A DNA stretch of 51,901 nt from Spirochaetota bacterium (GCA_029554345.1 JAKPJF010000070.1:1-51901); one strand, 5' to 3'; positions 1-9,433 are shown, counted from the first letter of the stretch. Notes: generated by a model from the sequence alone, not told the origin. Numbers and translations are program-made.

Positions 1-546
1 TGGGGTAATTTCGCACAATTAATCGACAATGGAACGTACGCATCATATATTGCTGTTGATTGGTGGCTTTCGCAATCCGATTTAGCCGCTAAAAAAGGGA
101 AATATGAATTAAAAGTACGCAGCCTTCCTGCATACAAAAAGGGAATGAAAAGCAGTGCTTCATGGGGCGGCTCTTTTCTTGCAATACCGAAAGGAACAAA
201 GGAACCGGAAAAAATATATGATATCATCGAATACATCCAATATGAACCTTCCAATCTAAAAGCCCGCTTCTTAGACAGAGGAATGATTCCGCCGCTCAAA
301 AAACTTTGGGATGATAACTTATTTAATAAAAATGATCCAAGATTCGGAAATGCTAAAACAGCAAAAATACAAATAGAATCGGCAAAGAACATACCATCTG
401 TTGTTTCAGGAGATTATTTCTGGGAATTTTTGTATATCTTCGGCGAGCAATACGCCGAGTACTTTGAGAACAGAACAATATCTTTTGATCAAATGATTAA
501 AAATACTCAGTCAACTGCATTACAAAGAATGAATAGAAGAAAATAG
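1..546 (+). CDS. ABC transporter extracellular solute-binding protein, C-terminal part
   Basis: The frame is open from the first base, so this is the last 181 residues of a gene that starts before the window. The fragment looks like the C-terminal lobe of a family 1 (sugar-type) solute-binding protein: the segment with SWGGSFLAIPKGTKEPE, followed by a helix and an LDRGMIPPL turn, is typical of the region where these proteins describe the bound-ligand hinge and the last helices. Such proteins capture a sugar or similar solute in the periplasm and hand it to an ABC importer. No permease or ATPase gene follows; the next gene converges on it. Ligand unknown. Confidence 0.72.
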   Translation, partial: WGNFAQLIDNGTYASYIAVDWWLSQSDLAAKKGKYELKVRSLPAYKKGMKSSASWGGSFLAIPKGTKEPEKIYDIIEYIQYEPSNLKARFLDRGMIPPLKKLWDDNLFNKNDPRFGNAKTAKIQIESAKNIPSVVSGDYFWEFLYIFGEQYAEYFENRTISFDQMIKNTQSTALQRMNRRK

Positions 547-566
547 AATTATAAAAACAATGCAAT

Positions 567-596
567 AAAAAAGGGGCCCAAGCGAGCCCCTTTTTT
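567..596. terminator. Bidirectional rho-independent terminator
   Basis: An 11-bp perfect stem (567-577 with 586-596, GGGGC core) with an 8-nt loop is flanked by A-run on one side and T-run on the other, so it works on both strands. It sits between the solute-binding protein stop (546) and the convergent pckG stop (601). Confidence 0.9.
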
Positions 597-600
597 ATTA

Positions 601-2421
601 TTAACCGAGTCTTTTCTCGATTGCTTCGAGTTCTGACATAAGTTCTTTCGGAAGATGATCTCCAAAAGTCGGATAATGATTTGCTCTAACATCGGCAATT
701 TCAGCTTTCCAGCCTTCTTTGTCGAGTGAAAGAAGCTCTTTCATATCTTCTTCGCTTACGCCGTTCGGTCTGTCGATTGCGTCAACAGTCGGCATTACGC
801 CGATAGCAGTTTCCTGAAATTTTCCTTCTCCGTCGCAGCGCTCGAAAATCCATTTGAGGACACGGCTGTTTTCGCCGTAACCAGGCCAAAGCCATTTGCC
901 TTCTTTGGTTTTTCTGAACCAGTTTACGAAGAAAATCTTAGGAAGCTTATCTTCAGTAGATTTTGAACCAACAGTAATCCAATGTTTGAAATAATCGCCC
1001 ATATTGTATCCGCAGAAAGGAAGCATTGCGAACGGATCTCTTCTGATTGTTCCTGCTTTAAGGTCAAGAGCAGCAGCCGTGATTTCCGATCCGACGATTG
1101 ATCCCATGAATACGCCGTGATTCCAGCTTGTTGCCTGATGAATCAAAGGAATAGTGCTTGGTCTTCTTCCGCCGAAAAGAATCGCAGAGATAGGTACTCC
1201 GTTCGGATCTTCCCACTCAGGAGCGATTGCAGGGCACTGTTTTGCAGGAGCAGTGAAACGCGCGTTTGGATGAGCGGCAGGTTTCTGCTCTTTATTAGCT
1301 TTGTCCTGAACCCACTCGTTTCCGTTCCAGTCGATAAGTTTACCCGGAGCGTCATATCCGATACCTTCCCACCAAACATCTTTATCTTCAGTAAGACCTA
1401 CGTTTGTGAAAATTGTGTTCTTTTCAATTGATTTCATCGCGTTAGGATTTGAATCCATTGATGTTCCAGGAGCAACACCGAAGAAACCTGCTTCAGGATT
1501 GATAGCATAGAGTCTTCCGTCTTTTCCGTATTTCATCCACGCGATATCGTCACCGATGGTTTCTACTTTCCATCCAGGGATAGTTGGAACAAGCATCGCG
1601 AGATTTGTTTTTCCGCATGCAGAAGGGAACGCAGCTGCAACAAATTTTGAAGAGCCTTTAGGATTTGTAATTTTAAGAATGAGCATGTGCTCAGCCAGCC
1701 ATCCCTCATCGCGAGCGATAGCGGAAGCGATACGGAGCGCAAGGCATTTCTTTCCGAGAAGAGCGTTTCCGCCGTAACCAGATCCGTACGACCAGATTGT
1801 TCTTTCTTCAGGGAAGTGTGAAATATATTTCTTATCAAGAGGAGCACAAGGCCATTTACCATTGTCTTTTTCTCCAGCCGCAAGAGGTTTGCCGACAGAG
1901 TGAAGACATGGAACGAATTCTCCGTTTTCGCCGAGAACTTCAAGAACCTTCGCTCCCACACGTGTCATAATGTGCATGTTTGTAACAACGTAAGGAGAAT
2001 CACTGATTTCAACACCAATTTTAGCGATGTTTGATCCGACTGGCCCCATGCTGAAAGGAATTACATACATTGTTCTTCCTTTCATACATCCGTCATAAAG
2101 GCCTCTCATTGTTGTCTTAAGTTCTTCAGGGTTGATCCAGTTATTTGTAGGACCGGCAGCTTCCTTGTTTTTTGAAGCGATGTAAGTTCTGTTTTCTACA
2201 CGGGCAACGTCAGACGCGTCAGATTTAAAAAGAACGCATCCTGGTCTTTTCTTTTCATTAAGAGGAATGGCAAGACCTTCATCGACCATTACTTTGATCA
2301 TTTCGTCATACTCTTTCTGTGAACCGTCACACCAGTAGATGTTTTCCGGTTTTGTCATAGCAGCAACTTCTTCTACCCATTTGAGCAGTTTCTGATGCTT
2401 AGTCATGCTACTTTCTCCCAT
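601..2421 (-). CDS. pckG: Phosphoenolpyruvate carboxykinase (GTP)
   Basis: A 606-residue protein of normal length for the GTP-dependent family (about 600, against about 530 for the ATP type). It interconverts oxaloacetate + GTP and PEP + CO2 + GDP in the cytoplasm. The kinase-1a P-loop with the family's reactive cysteine, FPSACGKTN, is at residues 265-273, and the [14 protein letters not shown] block follows at about 308. The start at 2421 is chosen because AAGGAG lies 6-7 nt upstream; an internal Met at residue 6 has a weaker GGGA site. It is downstream of the biotin carboxyltransferase gene but has its own promoter, so the two are probably separately tunable parts of the PEP/oxaloacetate/pyruvate node. 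Confidence 0.96.
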   Translation of the reverse strand: MGESSMTKHQKLLKWVEEVAAMTKPENIYWCDGSQKEYDEMIKVMVDEGLAIPLNEKKRPGCVLFKSDASDVARVENRTYIASKNKEAAGPTNNWINPEELKTTMRGLYDGCMKGRTMYVIPFSMGPVGSNIAKIGVEISDSPYVVTNMHIMTRVGAKVLEVLGENGEFVPCLHSVGKPLAAGEKDNGKWPCAPLDKKYISHFPEERTIWSYGSGYGGNALLGKKCLALRIASAIARDEGWLAEHMLILKITNPKGSSKFVAAAFPSACGKTNLAMLVPTIPGWKVETIGDDIAWMKYGKDGRLYAINPEAGFFGVAPGTSMDSNPNAMKSIEKNTIFTNVGLTEDKDVWWEGIGYDAPGKLIDWNGNEWVQDKANKEQKPAAHPNARFTAPAKQCPAIAPEWEDPNGVPISAILFGGRRPSTIPLIHQATSWNHGVFMGSIVGSEITAAALDLKAGTIRRDPFAMLPFCGYNMGDYFKHWITVGSKSTEDKLPKIFFVNWFRKTKEGKWLWPGYGENSRVLKWIFERCDGEGKFQETAIGVMPTVDAIDRPNGVSEEDMKELLSLDKEGWKAEIADVRANHYPTFGDHLPKELMSELEAIEKRLG

Positions 2422-2575
2422 ATAAAGCTCCTTTTATTTATTATTTTTTCGTGTTAATAATACACCGCTCTCCGCGGGATTTTTTTCTGTTATGAAAATA
2501 TCCGAAATAAACAGTTTGATCTGCTGAAAAAGAAACGGAGGAGTGTAAAGAACCCTGAAAAAATTGCTATAATTT

Positions 2576-2604
2576 ATTAAACTCAATTCGTACCACTGTG
2601 TCAA
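2576..2604 (-). promoter_or_regulatory. Sigma-70-type promoter for pckG
   Basis: On the minus strand TTGACA (2604-2599), a 17-bp spacer and TTTAAT (2581-2576, 5 of 6 to consensus). It predicts a start near 2569 and a leader of about 148 nt before the pckG ATG. It lies just past the carboxyltransferase terminator, which supports independent transcription. Confidence 0.65.
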
Positions 2605-2613
2605 GAATTTAAA

Positions 2614-2643
2614 GAAATAACCGGACGAATATCCGGTTATTTC
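2614..2643 (-). terminator. Hairpin terminator after the biotin carboxyltransferase gene
   Basis: A 12-bp perfect stem (2614-2625 with 2632-2643, core AACCGGA) and 6-nt loop lie 8 bp past the stop at 2651. The T-run on the minus strand (TTTAAATTC) is short, so termination may be incomplete. Confidence 0.7.
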
Positions 2644-2650
2644 TGTTTTA

Positions 2651-4459
2651 TTACTTAATCGTGAAAAGAACCTGTCCTGTAAGAACTTTTGCCCCCTGGG
2701 CAACCGGAATCGATGAAACAACACCCGCTTTAGAAGCCCTGATCTCGGTTTCCATCTTCATCGCTTCGATGACGATTACCGTCTGACCGGCAGCAACAGA
2801 AGTTCCAACCGGAGCCTTAATCTTAACAACAACGCCAGGAAGAGGAGATTTCACAGCCTCGCCTTCGCCGCTTCCTGAAGAAGCAGGAGCAGACGCTGAA
2901 ATTCCGTCCTTAACATTAACCTTGTAAGTTCTTCCGTCAACAACAGCCTCGTCGCCTTTAAGCTGAACCGCATAAGCCTTTCCGTTGATATCAACAGTAT
3001 ACTCACCGCTTCCTGAAGCTTTAGCTTCTCCGCCGGTGCTTTTCTTGGCATCTTTGCGGACACCGATAGTAGCTTCACCTTTAAGGAAAGAAACACCCTT
3101 ATCTCCGCATGCTGCAACGATAAATATGTTCTCGTCAGTTTCAGGAAGTTTATTTTCCTGAAGGATCTTTTTAGTTGCGGCAATACCTTTCTTCTCGTTG
3201 CGGTCATTTATCGCAAGAGGAGATTCAGTTGTGCGTTTGAGACCCATCTGTTCTTCAGCAAGTTTAACGATTTCAGGATCCGGTTCAACAGGAGTTTTAC
3301 CGAAATATCCGAGAACCATTTTTCCGTAACCTTCAGCAAACTTCTTCCAAGGTCCGAGGAATACGTTGTTATATGCCTGCTGGAAATAGAACTGAGATAC
3401 TGGAGTAACAGAAGTTCCGAATCCGCCGACTTTAACGACTTCATTCATCGCTTTAATTACTTCAGGGTATCTGTCCATTGTTCCGTTGTCGCGCATCATC
3501 TGAGTATTAGCAGTAAGCGCTCCGCCCGGCATTGGAGAGAAAGGAATGAGAGGCTCAACCGCTTTTGATTCAGGCGGAAGGAAGTAATCTGCCATGCAGT
3601 TTTTGAAAACTTCTTCAGCTTCAACCATTTTATTGACATCAATTCCGAGATCGTACTCTGTTCCTCTGAGCGCGTGCCACATCGAAAGTATGTCCGACTG
3701 ACATGTTCCGCCGCTTACAGGCGCCATTGAAAGGTCAAGCCCGTCAGCACCGCCGTCAAGAGCGGCTTTATAACATGTTACGCATGTTCCGGCCGTGTCA
3801 TGCGAATGGAATCTGATATGAGCGTCTGCACCGAGAAGGTTTCTAGCTCTTTTCATAGTTTCGTAAATTACTGCAGGAGTCGAAGTTCCTGACGCATCTT
3901 TAAACGCAACTGAATCAAAAGGAATTCCTGCATCGAGAATGCCTTTCAAAGTCTTCTCATAGAAATCCGGAGTGTGAGCATAATCTGCTCCCGGGCAATC
4001 AGGCGGAAGACTCATCATAGTCACGACTACCTCGTGCTTGAGACCAGCTTCTTTGATACATTTTCCGCTGTAAATGAGATTGTTAACATCATTCAGCGCG
4101 TCAAAATTTCTGATGGTTGTTATACCGTGTTTTTTAAACATCTGCGCATGAAGCTTGATAATATCGCTAGGCTGTGAATCAAGGCACACAACATTGATTC
4201 CGCGCGCAAGCGTCTGAAGATTTGCATTAGGTCCCGCTGCTTTTCTGAAAGCGTCCATCACGTCAAAAGCGTTTTCGTTGCAGTAGAAAAAAGCAGACTG
4301 AAACATTGCTCCGCCGCCGGCTTCAAAATGCTCGATTCCGGCTTTAGCTGTAGCTTCAACAGCCGGCAGAAAATCCTTTGAAAAAACCCTTGCTCCGTAG
4401 ACGGACTGAAAACCGTCGCGGAACGCGGTAATCATTACTTTTACTCTTTTTTTGCCCAC
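2651..4459 (-). CDS. oadA: Biotin-dependent carboxyltransferase (oxaloacetate decarboxylase alpha / pyruvate carboxylase subunit B type)
   Basis: 602 residues. The N-terminal TIM-barrel carboxyltransferase has the RDGFQS entry motif (about 14-19), the FKDASG lysine and the FHSHDTAG metal-binding histidines (about 217-224). A conserved PYC_OADA domain follows, then an Ala/Ser/Gly-rich linker and a biotinyl domain with EAMKM, the acceptor lysine being Lys568. It moves CO2 between biotin and pyruvate/oxaloacetate. No beta/gamma membrane subunits (oadB, oadG) or separate biotin carboxylase lie in the window, so whether it works in a sodium-pumping decarboxylase or a two-subunit pyruvate carboxylase cannot be told from here. 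Biotin ligase is 26 bp upstream and PEPCK downstream, fitting an anaplerotic/gluconeogenic role. Confidence 0.93.
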   Translation of the reverse strand: MGKKRVKVMITAFRDGFQSVYGARVFSKDFLPAVEATAKAGIEHFEAGGGAMFQSAFFYCNENAFDVMDAFRKAAGPNANLQTLARGINVVCLDSQPSDIIKLHAQMFKKHGITTIRNFDALNDVNNLIYSGKCIKEAGLKHEVVVTMMSLPPDCPGADYAHTPDFYEKTLKGILDAGIPFDSVAFKDASGTSTPAVIYETMKRARNLLGADAHIRFHSHDTAGTCVTCYKAALDGGADGLDLSMAPVSGGTCQSDILSMWHALRGTEYDLGIDVNKMVEAEEVFKNCMADYFLPPESKAVEPLIPFSPMPGGALTANTQMMRDNGTMDRYPEVIKAMNEVVKVGGFGTSVTPVSQFYFQQAYNNVFLGPWKKFAEGYGKMVLGYFGKTPVEPDPEIVKLAEEQMGLKRTTESPLAINDRNEKKGIAATKKILQENKLPETDENIFIVAACGDKGVSFLKGEATIGVRKDAKKSTGGEAKASGSGEYTVDINGKAYAVQLKGDEAVVDGRTYKVNVKDGISASAPASSGSGEGEAVKSPLPGVVVKIKAPVGTSVAAGQTVIVIEAMKMETEIRASKAGVVSSIPVAQGAKVLTGQVLFTIK

Positions 4460-4485
4460 TCTAATAATCCTCCTGTATTTTTTCG

Positions 4486-5208
4486 TTACGCCAGAATATC
4501 TCCTGCCGCAACCGATGATATCCTGCCTTCGGATTCGAGAACAAGATATCCTTCTTCATTTATATCAACAGCCCTGCCCGATATTTTACCTCCGGGCGCA
4601 TCAACTGTAATATGCTGGTCCAGAAACAAAAACCTTTTGATATAATCGTCCCGTATGAGAGAAAAGCCCTCTTTCATAAAAAGAGAATAATTCTCATGGA
4701 ACTTTTCGATAAGCTTAAATACGAATGAATTTCTGTCAATTTTCTTTCCGCAAACTTCCGAGAAAGAAGTTGCATACTTGTTAATTTCTTCATATGAGGG
4801 ATAAGAATTCAGGTTTATTCCGAAACCAAGAACAAGACCTTTCAGATGACCGCCTGAAAAAAAGGTTTCGGATAAAATACCTGCAGCTTTCTTATCATTA
4901 ACATAAACATCGTTAGGCCATTTGATTTTGCAGTTTATTCCAAACATTTCAGAAGTTTTGACTATAATTAATGACATAAACTGTGTAAGATTGGCGAGGG
5001 GAAGCTTTCTGTAGTCAGAATCAGGTTTTAAAATTATGCTCATGTAAAGATTCTCAGGATCTTTTCCAGTCCATACGCGCCCCAAACGCCCTCTTCCGGC
5101 AGTTTGAAAATCAGCTGAAACAATATCACCGTCTGAATACGCATCGATATTCTTCATTGCATAAAGATTGGTTGAATCTATAGTGCTGAAATGATGAATC
5201 TTATACAT
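4486..5208 (-). CDS. birA: Biotin--[acetyl-CoA carboxylase] ligase, group I (no HTH)
   Basis: 240 residues if read from the ATG at 5208; a TTG at 5244 would add 12 residues that precede the usual HFSTIDSTN start of the fold. It activates biotin with ATP and attaches it to the acceptor lysine of carboxylases. Visible motifs are GRGRLGRVW (biotinyl-AMP loop, about 39-47), KWPND (about 96-100) and KKAAGIL (about 106-112). There is no N-terminal winged helix, so it is an enzyme only and not the biotin repressor. It sits directly upstream of a gene for a biotinylated protein, presumably its main substrate. No strong ribosome-binding site precedes either start. Confidence 0.92.
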   Translation of the reverse strand: MYKIHHFSTIDSTNLYAMKNIDAYSDGDIVSADFQTAGRGRLGRVWTGKDPENLYMSIILKPDSDYRKLPLANLTQFMSLIIVKTSEMFGINCKIKWPNDVYVNDKKAAGILSETFFSGGHLKGLVLGFGINLNSYPSYEEINKYATSFSEVCGKKIDRNSFVFKLIEKFHENYSLFMKEGFSLIRDDYIKRFLFLDQHITVDAPGGKISGRAVDINEEGYLVLESEGRISSVAAGDILA

Positions 5209-5326
5209 TAGCAAACCATCGATAGTAGAAAACAATTTATACAATTTTTTGTCAAGATACTATAAGAATTAATTCAAACAGAAAACTCTGTTTGACATGT
5301 TTCTGCAGACAAGAAAACTTTATTTT

Positions 5327-6199
5327 ATGAAAAACAGAAATTTTATTCTTATATTAGCGGCTCTCTCTATTCCGTTTCTCATACCTTACTGCAGCATCAT
5401 GAAAGATATACTTCCATACGCCCTTTCAATAATGCTTTTTTTTAATTTCATTAACCTTGAACCGGGCATTATTAAATTCAGAAAAGAATACTTCTATTAT
5501 CCCGCATTTGCTCTGCTCATCTTCTGCCCGTTTGCGCTTCTCTTATCAAGTTTATGCGGAATTGAAAACTGCACGGGAATAATTCTTCTAGCGGCAGCTC
5601 CGGCAGCAGTTAGTTCTCCCGTTATGGCAGATTTTATCGGAGCAGACAAAAATCTTTCTGTCATGCTTGCTGTAATATCCAATCTGCTTGCGCCTCTGAT
5701 TTTTTCAGCTGCGGCGTTTTTGTATCTTCCCGAAAAAATTGATTTTTCATTCGCAGATGCCGCCGCAAAATCCGCATCCGTAATATTTATCCCTCTCGCG
5801 GCGGCTCTATTATTCAGGGCGTTTAAATCCGGCAGAATTCCCTCAAAAATATCAGGACTATCTGGAACGGTTCTTTTCCCCGTAATAATATTCGCCGCAG
5901 TCATGAGTTCGAAAAATTCAATACTCGAAGCTGACAAAACCGATCTGATATTTCCGGCAATTGCGGCATTTATTCTATGCGGGATTTCGTTTTCGACAGG
6001 TTTTTTCGCATCAAAGAACAAAGCAACTGCCAAGTCGCTTTCACTTCTTTTCGGTCACAAAAATACCGCACTATCAGCATATGTGGCGCTGGCTTCGGCG
6101 CCGCCCGAAACGGTGACGCCGATCCTTTTTTATATCATATTTCACCACATCGCCAACAGCATTCTTTCACTTATCTTCGGAAAATTTACTGCCAAATAG
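5327..6199 (+). CDS. BASS-family (bile acid:sodium symporter-like) transporter
   Basis: About 290 residues, almost entirely hydrophobic, with around nine membrane segments. Two features recall the sodium-coupled BASS/SBF fold: the early NFINLEPG stretch, and the LAAAPAAVSSPVMADFIGAD segment with small residues at a broken helix, followed late by GHKNTALSAYVALA, which matches the second crossing motif. These proteins import organic anions (bile acids, pyruvate, pantothenate and others) with Na+; the substrate here is unknown. The Met at 5327 begins a normal membrane-protein N terminus; an in-frame ATG at 5297 adds ten residues. Neither has a good Shine-Dalgarno site. The last 14 bp overlap the convergent signalling gene. 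Confidence 0.7.
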   Translation: MKNRNFILILAALSIPFLIPYCSIMKDILPYALSIMLFFNFINLEPGIIKFRKEYFYYPAFALLIFCPFALLLSSLCGIENCTGIILLAAAPAAVSSPVMADFIGADKNLSVMLAVISNLLAPLIFSAAAFLYLPEKIDFSFADAAAKSASVIFIPLAAALLFRAFKSGRIPSKISGLSGTVLFPVIIFAAVMSSKNSILEADKTDLIFPAIAAFILCGISFSTGFFASKNKATAKSLSLLFGHKNTALSAYVALASAPPETVTPILFYIIFHHIANSILSLIFGKFTAK

Positions 6200-7436
6200 G
6201 AAGTAAAAACTCAGAAAGAACGCACATTCTCTCCTTTTCCGTAGTCATATCGCGAACGTCATGTATGATGAAAATTCCGCCGTGCTTCTTGGCAACATAA
6301 TCGACAACGGCAAGACCGAGACCGAATCCAATTTTTTCAATTTTTGATATCGACTCATCAGGCGGATGAATCCTGTAAAAAGGTTCAAGCACCAGCTTCT
6401 CATATTCTTTGGGAACACCGCCGTAAGGTTTCAACGTAACATCATTTTTGATGTTTACCCAGAAATATCCGTGATTCACATGACAAAAAACATTGATTGT
6501 ACTTCCGCGTGCAGAATATTTAAATGCATTGACCATCAGCTCTTCCATAACAATCGTCATAACATCCGAATTATATCTTATAGGAAGATTTTCTTTTGCG
6601 ACCGGCAGAGTAACCTTTAGTTTCTTCTCCGGATAATAATTCAGAACATTTTGAACCATTCCGGGAAATGCATTAACAAAATCGACAGTGCTTTTGGTTT
6701 CAAGAGTAAAATCTTTTTCAAGCATATCCGTCGCGAAATTAAGCCCGTCAAGCTGAGTGCGGCAGAATTCATTATTATCAAAAACCATGTCAGCAAGAGA
6801 TTTGTCTATCTTGTAAAACTCGCCCTCGACAGCCGAGGAATTCTTCATGATATCAAGGAGAGTAATCAAAGTGCCGAAACCGGCCCCCTGAGAAAGGGAA
6901 GTTTTCAGACTGTAAATCGACTTAGACTCAGTACTGTCCTGAGTCATCATTCTGCGGCTCTCTTTATAATTAAGCCATTCAATCTGTCCTCTGATTTTAT
7001 CTCCGGCACTAATCGTCTGGGACATTTCGAGCTGTTTCAGACTTCCGTATTCAAGAGCCTTGAGCAAAACGCTCATAAACAGTTCGGGCTCAATGGGCTT
7101 TATTATATAATCAAAAACACCCATGCGCATTATATCAATTATTGTTTCACTCGAATCAAGCGCTGTTTGAACAAGAATAATCGCGGACGGATCAATTTTC
7201 TTAATCTCGGAAATAAAAGTTCTGCCGTCCATCACCGGCATCATCAAATCAACTATGTATAATGAAAACTTTCTATTCGCGCACATATCAATGGCTATCT
7301 TTCCGTTGGACGCAATCTCGCTGACTACATTCATTTTCTTACAAAGTTCGAAAAGAAGATCCTGGTTTTCTTTTTTATCTTCGACGATAAGAACCGGATC
7401 AATCACGGTTCCGATTACAAATGATTCCTTGTTCAT
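6186..7436 (-). CDS. Response-regulator receiver fused to a histidine-kinase-type ATPase, H-box lost
   Basis: 416 residues. An N-terminal receiver has acidic Glu19/Asp20, phospho-acceptor Asp63 in VDLMMPVMDG, Thr91 and Lys113. The C terminus is a GHKL ATPase with N-box ELMVNAFKYS (Asn303) and G2 box GFGLGLA (370-376). Between them, where a dimerisation/H-box helix with a phosphorylatable His is expected, the sequence around 176-186 reads SLKTSLSQGAG with no histidine. It may therefore bind ATP and receive phosphate without autophosphorylating in the usual way. Its ATG follows the stop of the upstream kinase gene directly (TAAATG), with GGAGGGA inside that gene, so the two are translationally coupled and probably form one signalling unit. 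Confidence 0.85.
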   Translation of the reverse strand: MNKESFVIGTVIDPVLIVEDKKENQDLLFELCKKMNVVSEIASNGKIAIDMCANRKFSLYIVDLMMPVMDGRTFISEIKKIDPSAIILVQTALDSSETIIDIMRMGVFDYIIKPIEPELFMSVLLKALEYGSLKQLEMSQTISAGDKIRGQIEWLNYKESRRMMTQDSTESKSIYSLKTSLSQGAGFGTLITLLDIMKNSSAVEGEFYKIDKSLADMVFDNNEFCRTQLDGLNFATDMLEKDFTLETKSTVDFVNAFPGMVQNVLNYYPEKKLKVTLPVAKENLPIRYNSDVMTIVMEELMVNAFKYSARGSTINVFCHVNHGYFWVNIKNDVTLKPYGGVPKEYEKLVLEPFYRIHPPDESISKIEKIGFGLGLAVVDYVAKKHGGIFIIHDVRDMTTEKERMCVLSEFLLPIWQ

Positions 7437-9362
7437 TTATCCCTCCATATTTTGAAAAATCGGTATCTTGAATTTAAATATACTGCCCTTGCCTATTTCA
7501 CTCTCAACCCATATATATCCGCGATGAGAATCGATAATGTTCTTAGTTATCGATAGACCGAGTCCGGCACCCTCATTCTGCCTGCTCATGCTCGAATCAA
7601 GCTGAGCGAATTTCTGAAAAATATAATCAAGCTTGTCATTCTCTATTCCGATGCCGTCGTCTTTTACGTAAACAACACAGCAATTATCTTCGGCATATAT
7701 TCCTACTTCAATCCGTCCGTTCTCGTGAGTAAACTTGATGGCGTTGGAAAGCAGATTTAAAAGAACCTGTTTTATGCGTTTTATGTCGGCGTCTACTTCA
7801 AATGGTCCTCCGACCGTAAGTTCAACGCTGATATTTTTCTGATTTGCCTGATAAACTATCATTTCCACACTGCTGCGCAAAAGACTGACCATATCAACCC
7901 GTTCGATAGATAAAGAAAAGCGGCCTTCTTCAATTTTAGATATATCTATTACGTCATTTATCAGTCTAAGCAGGTGATTGCCGGAATTAAGAATGTTATC
8001 AAGATAACGCCGGCTTTCTTCTGGGGAAGTTCCTCCGAGATTCATCAGCTTTGCGAAGCCGATAATTGAATTCAAAGGAGTCCGAAGTTCATGGCTCATA
8101 TTAGCCAGAAATTCACTCTTGGCTTTATTCGCCCGGTTTGCCTTATCAACCGCATCATTCAATTCAGAAGTACGTTTTTCGACAAGATCTTCCAGATGAT
8201 TTCTGTAATCAGAAAGTTCCTTCTCAATCGTCTTATCATCGGTAATGTCGGAAGAAATAACAACAATCCCGTCAAAGGAACCCCGATTGATAATCTGATG
8301 CGCTGATACATTATACCAGCGGTCTTTGATATAATACTCAAAATTCATTTTTTCATTCATTGATTTAACTTTAAAAAAATCTTCCTTCATCAAATCGGCA
8401 TACTCATTCTCTTCAAAAAGCTCCCATAAAGTTTTACCGACTATCTTCTCTGAATCCATTTTAAACAGTTTTGCGACACCATCATTTATGCGGACTACTT
8501 TACCGTCTCTATCAATCATAAAAACCGCATCTTTTATCGCGTTAAACGTAGTCCTCCACTCGTGTGAAGCGCTTTTAATCCGGTCTTCGTACTCGAGGCG
8601 TTTTCTTATATCTGAAAAAAGTATTATGGATCCTTCGAAATCATTTTTATCGTTTACTATCGATGATATGGTCATATCAATCGGAAGACGGGATGAATCG
8701 GATCTTATAAGAGAAGCCCCGTTTATTCTCACTTTAAACTTATCACCCTGTACAACCGCTTCTTCAGCCTCGAATTGTTCAGTTTCACTCGATTCGTATT
8801 TAAATATTTCATCGAGCATTTTGCCTATTGAATCACCAGAAGAACACTGCAGAAGATCTTCAGCAACCGGATTCATGAAATTGATTTTTCCGTCAAATCC
8901 CGTTGAAATTATCGCCTCTCCAATTCCCTGAACAACCGCACGAAGCCAGCGTTCCTTTTCGATAACAGCCTGCTCGGCCTGCCATTTATAAATAGAGGTC
9001 TCTACTGCAATATAAATATCGTTTTCGGAAAAAGGCTTTGAAATATAGCCGTAAGGCGCTGTCATTTTCGCCCTTTCAAGAGTCGCATGGTCTGTCGAAG
9101 CAGTAATGTAAACAAAAGGAATCCCGTACTGCGAGCGGATTATTTCGCCTGTTTCAATACCGTCAATTCCTCCGGCGAGAATAATATCGAGAAAAACCAT
9201 GTCAGGCTTATCCTCTTCCATGTGCTTTAAGGCTTCTTCTCCGGACAATACCTTTCCGCATACGGGATAACCGTATTTTTCGAGCATCAGAACGAGATCG
9301 TACGCGACGATAGCCTCATCCTCAACGACAAGAATTTTGGGAAAATTCTTTTTTTCAATCAT
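7437..9362 (-). CDS. Receiver-PAS-PAS-histidine kinase hybrid sensor
   Basis: 641 residues, no membrane segment, so probably cytoplasmic. Order: receiver (about 8-125; Asp59, Thr88, Lys109), PAS 1 (about 135-250), PAS 2 (about 268-378), a coiled-coil linker, HisKA with NMSHELRTPLN (His424), then HATPase with N-box LLSNAIKFT (Asn540), G1 DDGIGIE and G2 GAGLGLS (598-604). All catalytic residues are intact. The N-terminal receiver makes it an intermediate in a phosphorelay: it can be phosphorylated by another kinase and use its own His. The most likely partner is the coupled receiver-ATPase immediately downstream. No DNA-binding regulator is adjacent. The PAS ligand is unknown. Confidence 0.93.
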   Translation of the reverse strand: MIEKKNFPKILVVEDEAIVAYDLVLMLEKYGYPVCGKVLSGEEALKHMEEDKPDMVFLDIILAGGIDGIETGEIIRSQYGIPFVYITASTDHATLERAKMTAPYGYISKPFSENDIYIAVETSIYKWQAEQAVIEKERWLRAVVQGIGEAIISTGFDGKINFMNPVAEDLLQCSSGDSIGKMLDEIFKYESSETEQFEAEEAVVQGDKFKVRINGASLIRSDSSRLPIDMTISSIVNDKNDFEGSIILFSDIRKRLEYEDRIKSASHEWRTTFNAIKDAVFMIDRDGKVVRINDGVAKLFKMDSEKIVGKTLWELFEENEYADLMKEDFFKVKSMNEKMNFEYYIKDRWYNVSAHQIINRGSFDGIVVISSDITDDKTIEKELSDYRNHLEDLVEKRTSELNDAVDKANRANKAKSEFLANMSHELRTPLNSIIGFAKLMNLGGTSPEESRRYLDNILNSGNHLLRLINDVIDISKIEEGRFSLSIERVDMVSLLRSSVEMIVYQANQKNISVELTVGGPFEVDADIKRIKQVLLNLLSNAIKFTHENGRIEVGIYAEDNCCVVYVKDDGIGIENDKLDYIFQKFAQLDSSMSRQNEGAGLGLSITKNIIDSHRGYIWVESEIGKGSIFKFKIPIFQNMEG

Positions 9363-9378
9363 TGCTCATCAAACTCCG

Positions 9379-9433
9379 CAGGCGGCATTATTTTGAAAAC
9401 ATTTGAAGTTCTGCCGCCTGATAATATATTATA
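9379..9433 (-). promoter_or_regulatory. Leader hairpin and possible -10 element upstream of the kinase gene
   Basis: A perfect TATAAT lies on the minus strand at 9433-9428, with no good -35 at 17 bp. Immediately downstream is a 9-bp perfect inverted repeat (CAGGCGGCA, 9420-9412 with 9387-9379) enclosing 24 nt. If the TATAAT is used, the hairpin would form the very 5' end of the mRNA, 16 nt ahead of the ATG at 9362. It could protect the message or control translation. The ATG itself has only a weak Shine-Dalgarno site. Confidence 0.4.

Noticed and set aside
5227-5255. TTGACA on the minus strand ahead of birA as a -35 element
   Set aside because: No acceptable -10 occurs at 15-19 bp; the nearest TATAAA is only 8 bp away.
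5497-6033. A long open frame (178 codons) on the minus strand inside the BASS transporter gene
   Set aside because: It lies wholly inside a convincing membrane-protein gene, has an Ala/Ile-rich artificial composition and no recognisable domain or ribosome-binding site.
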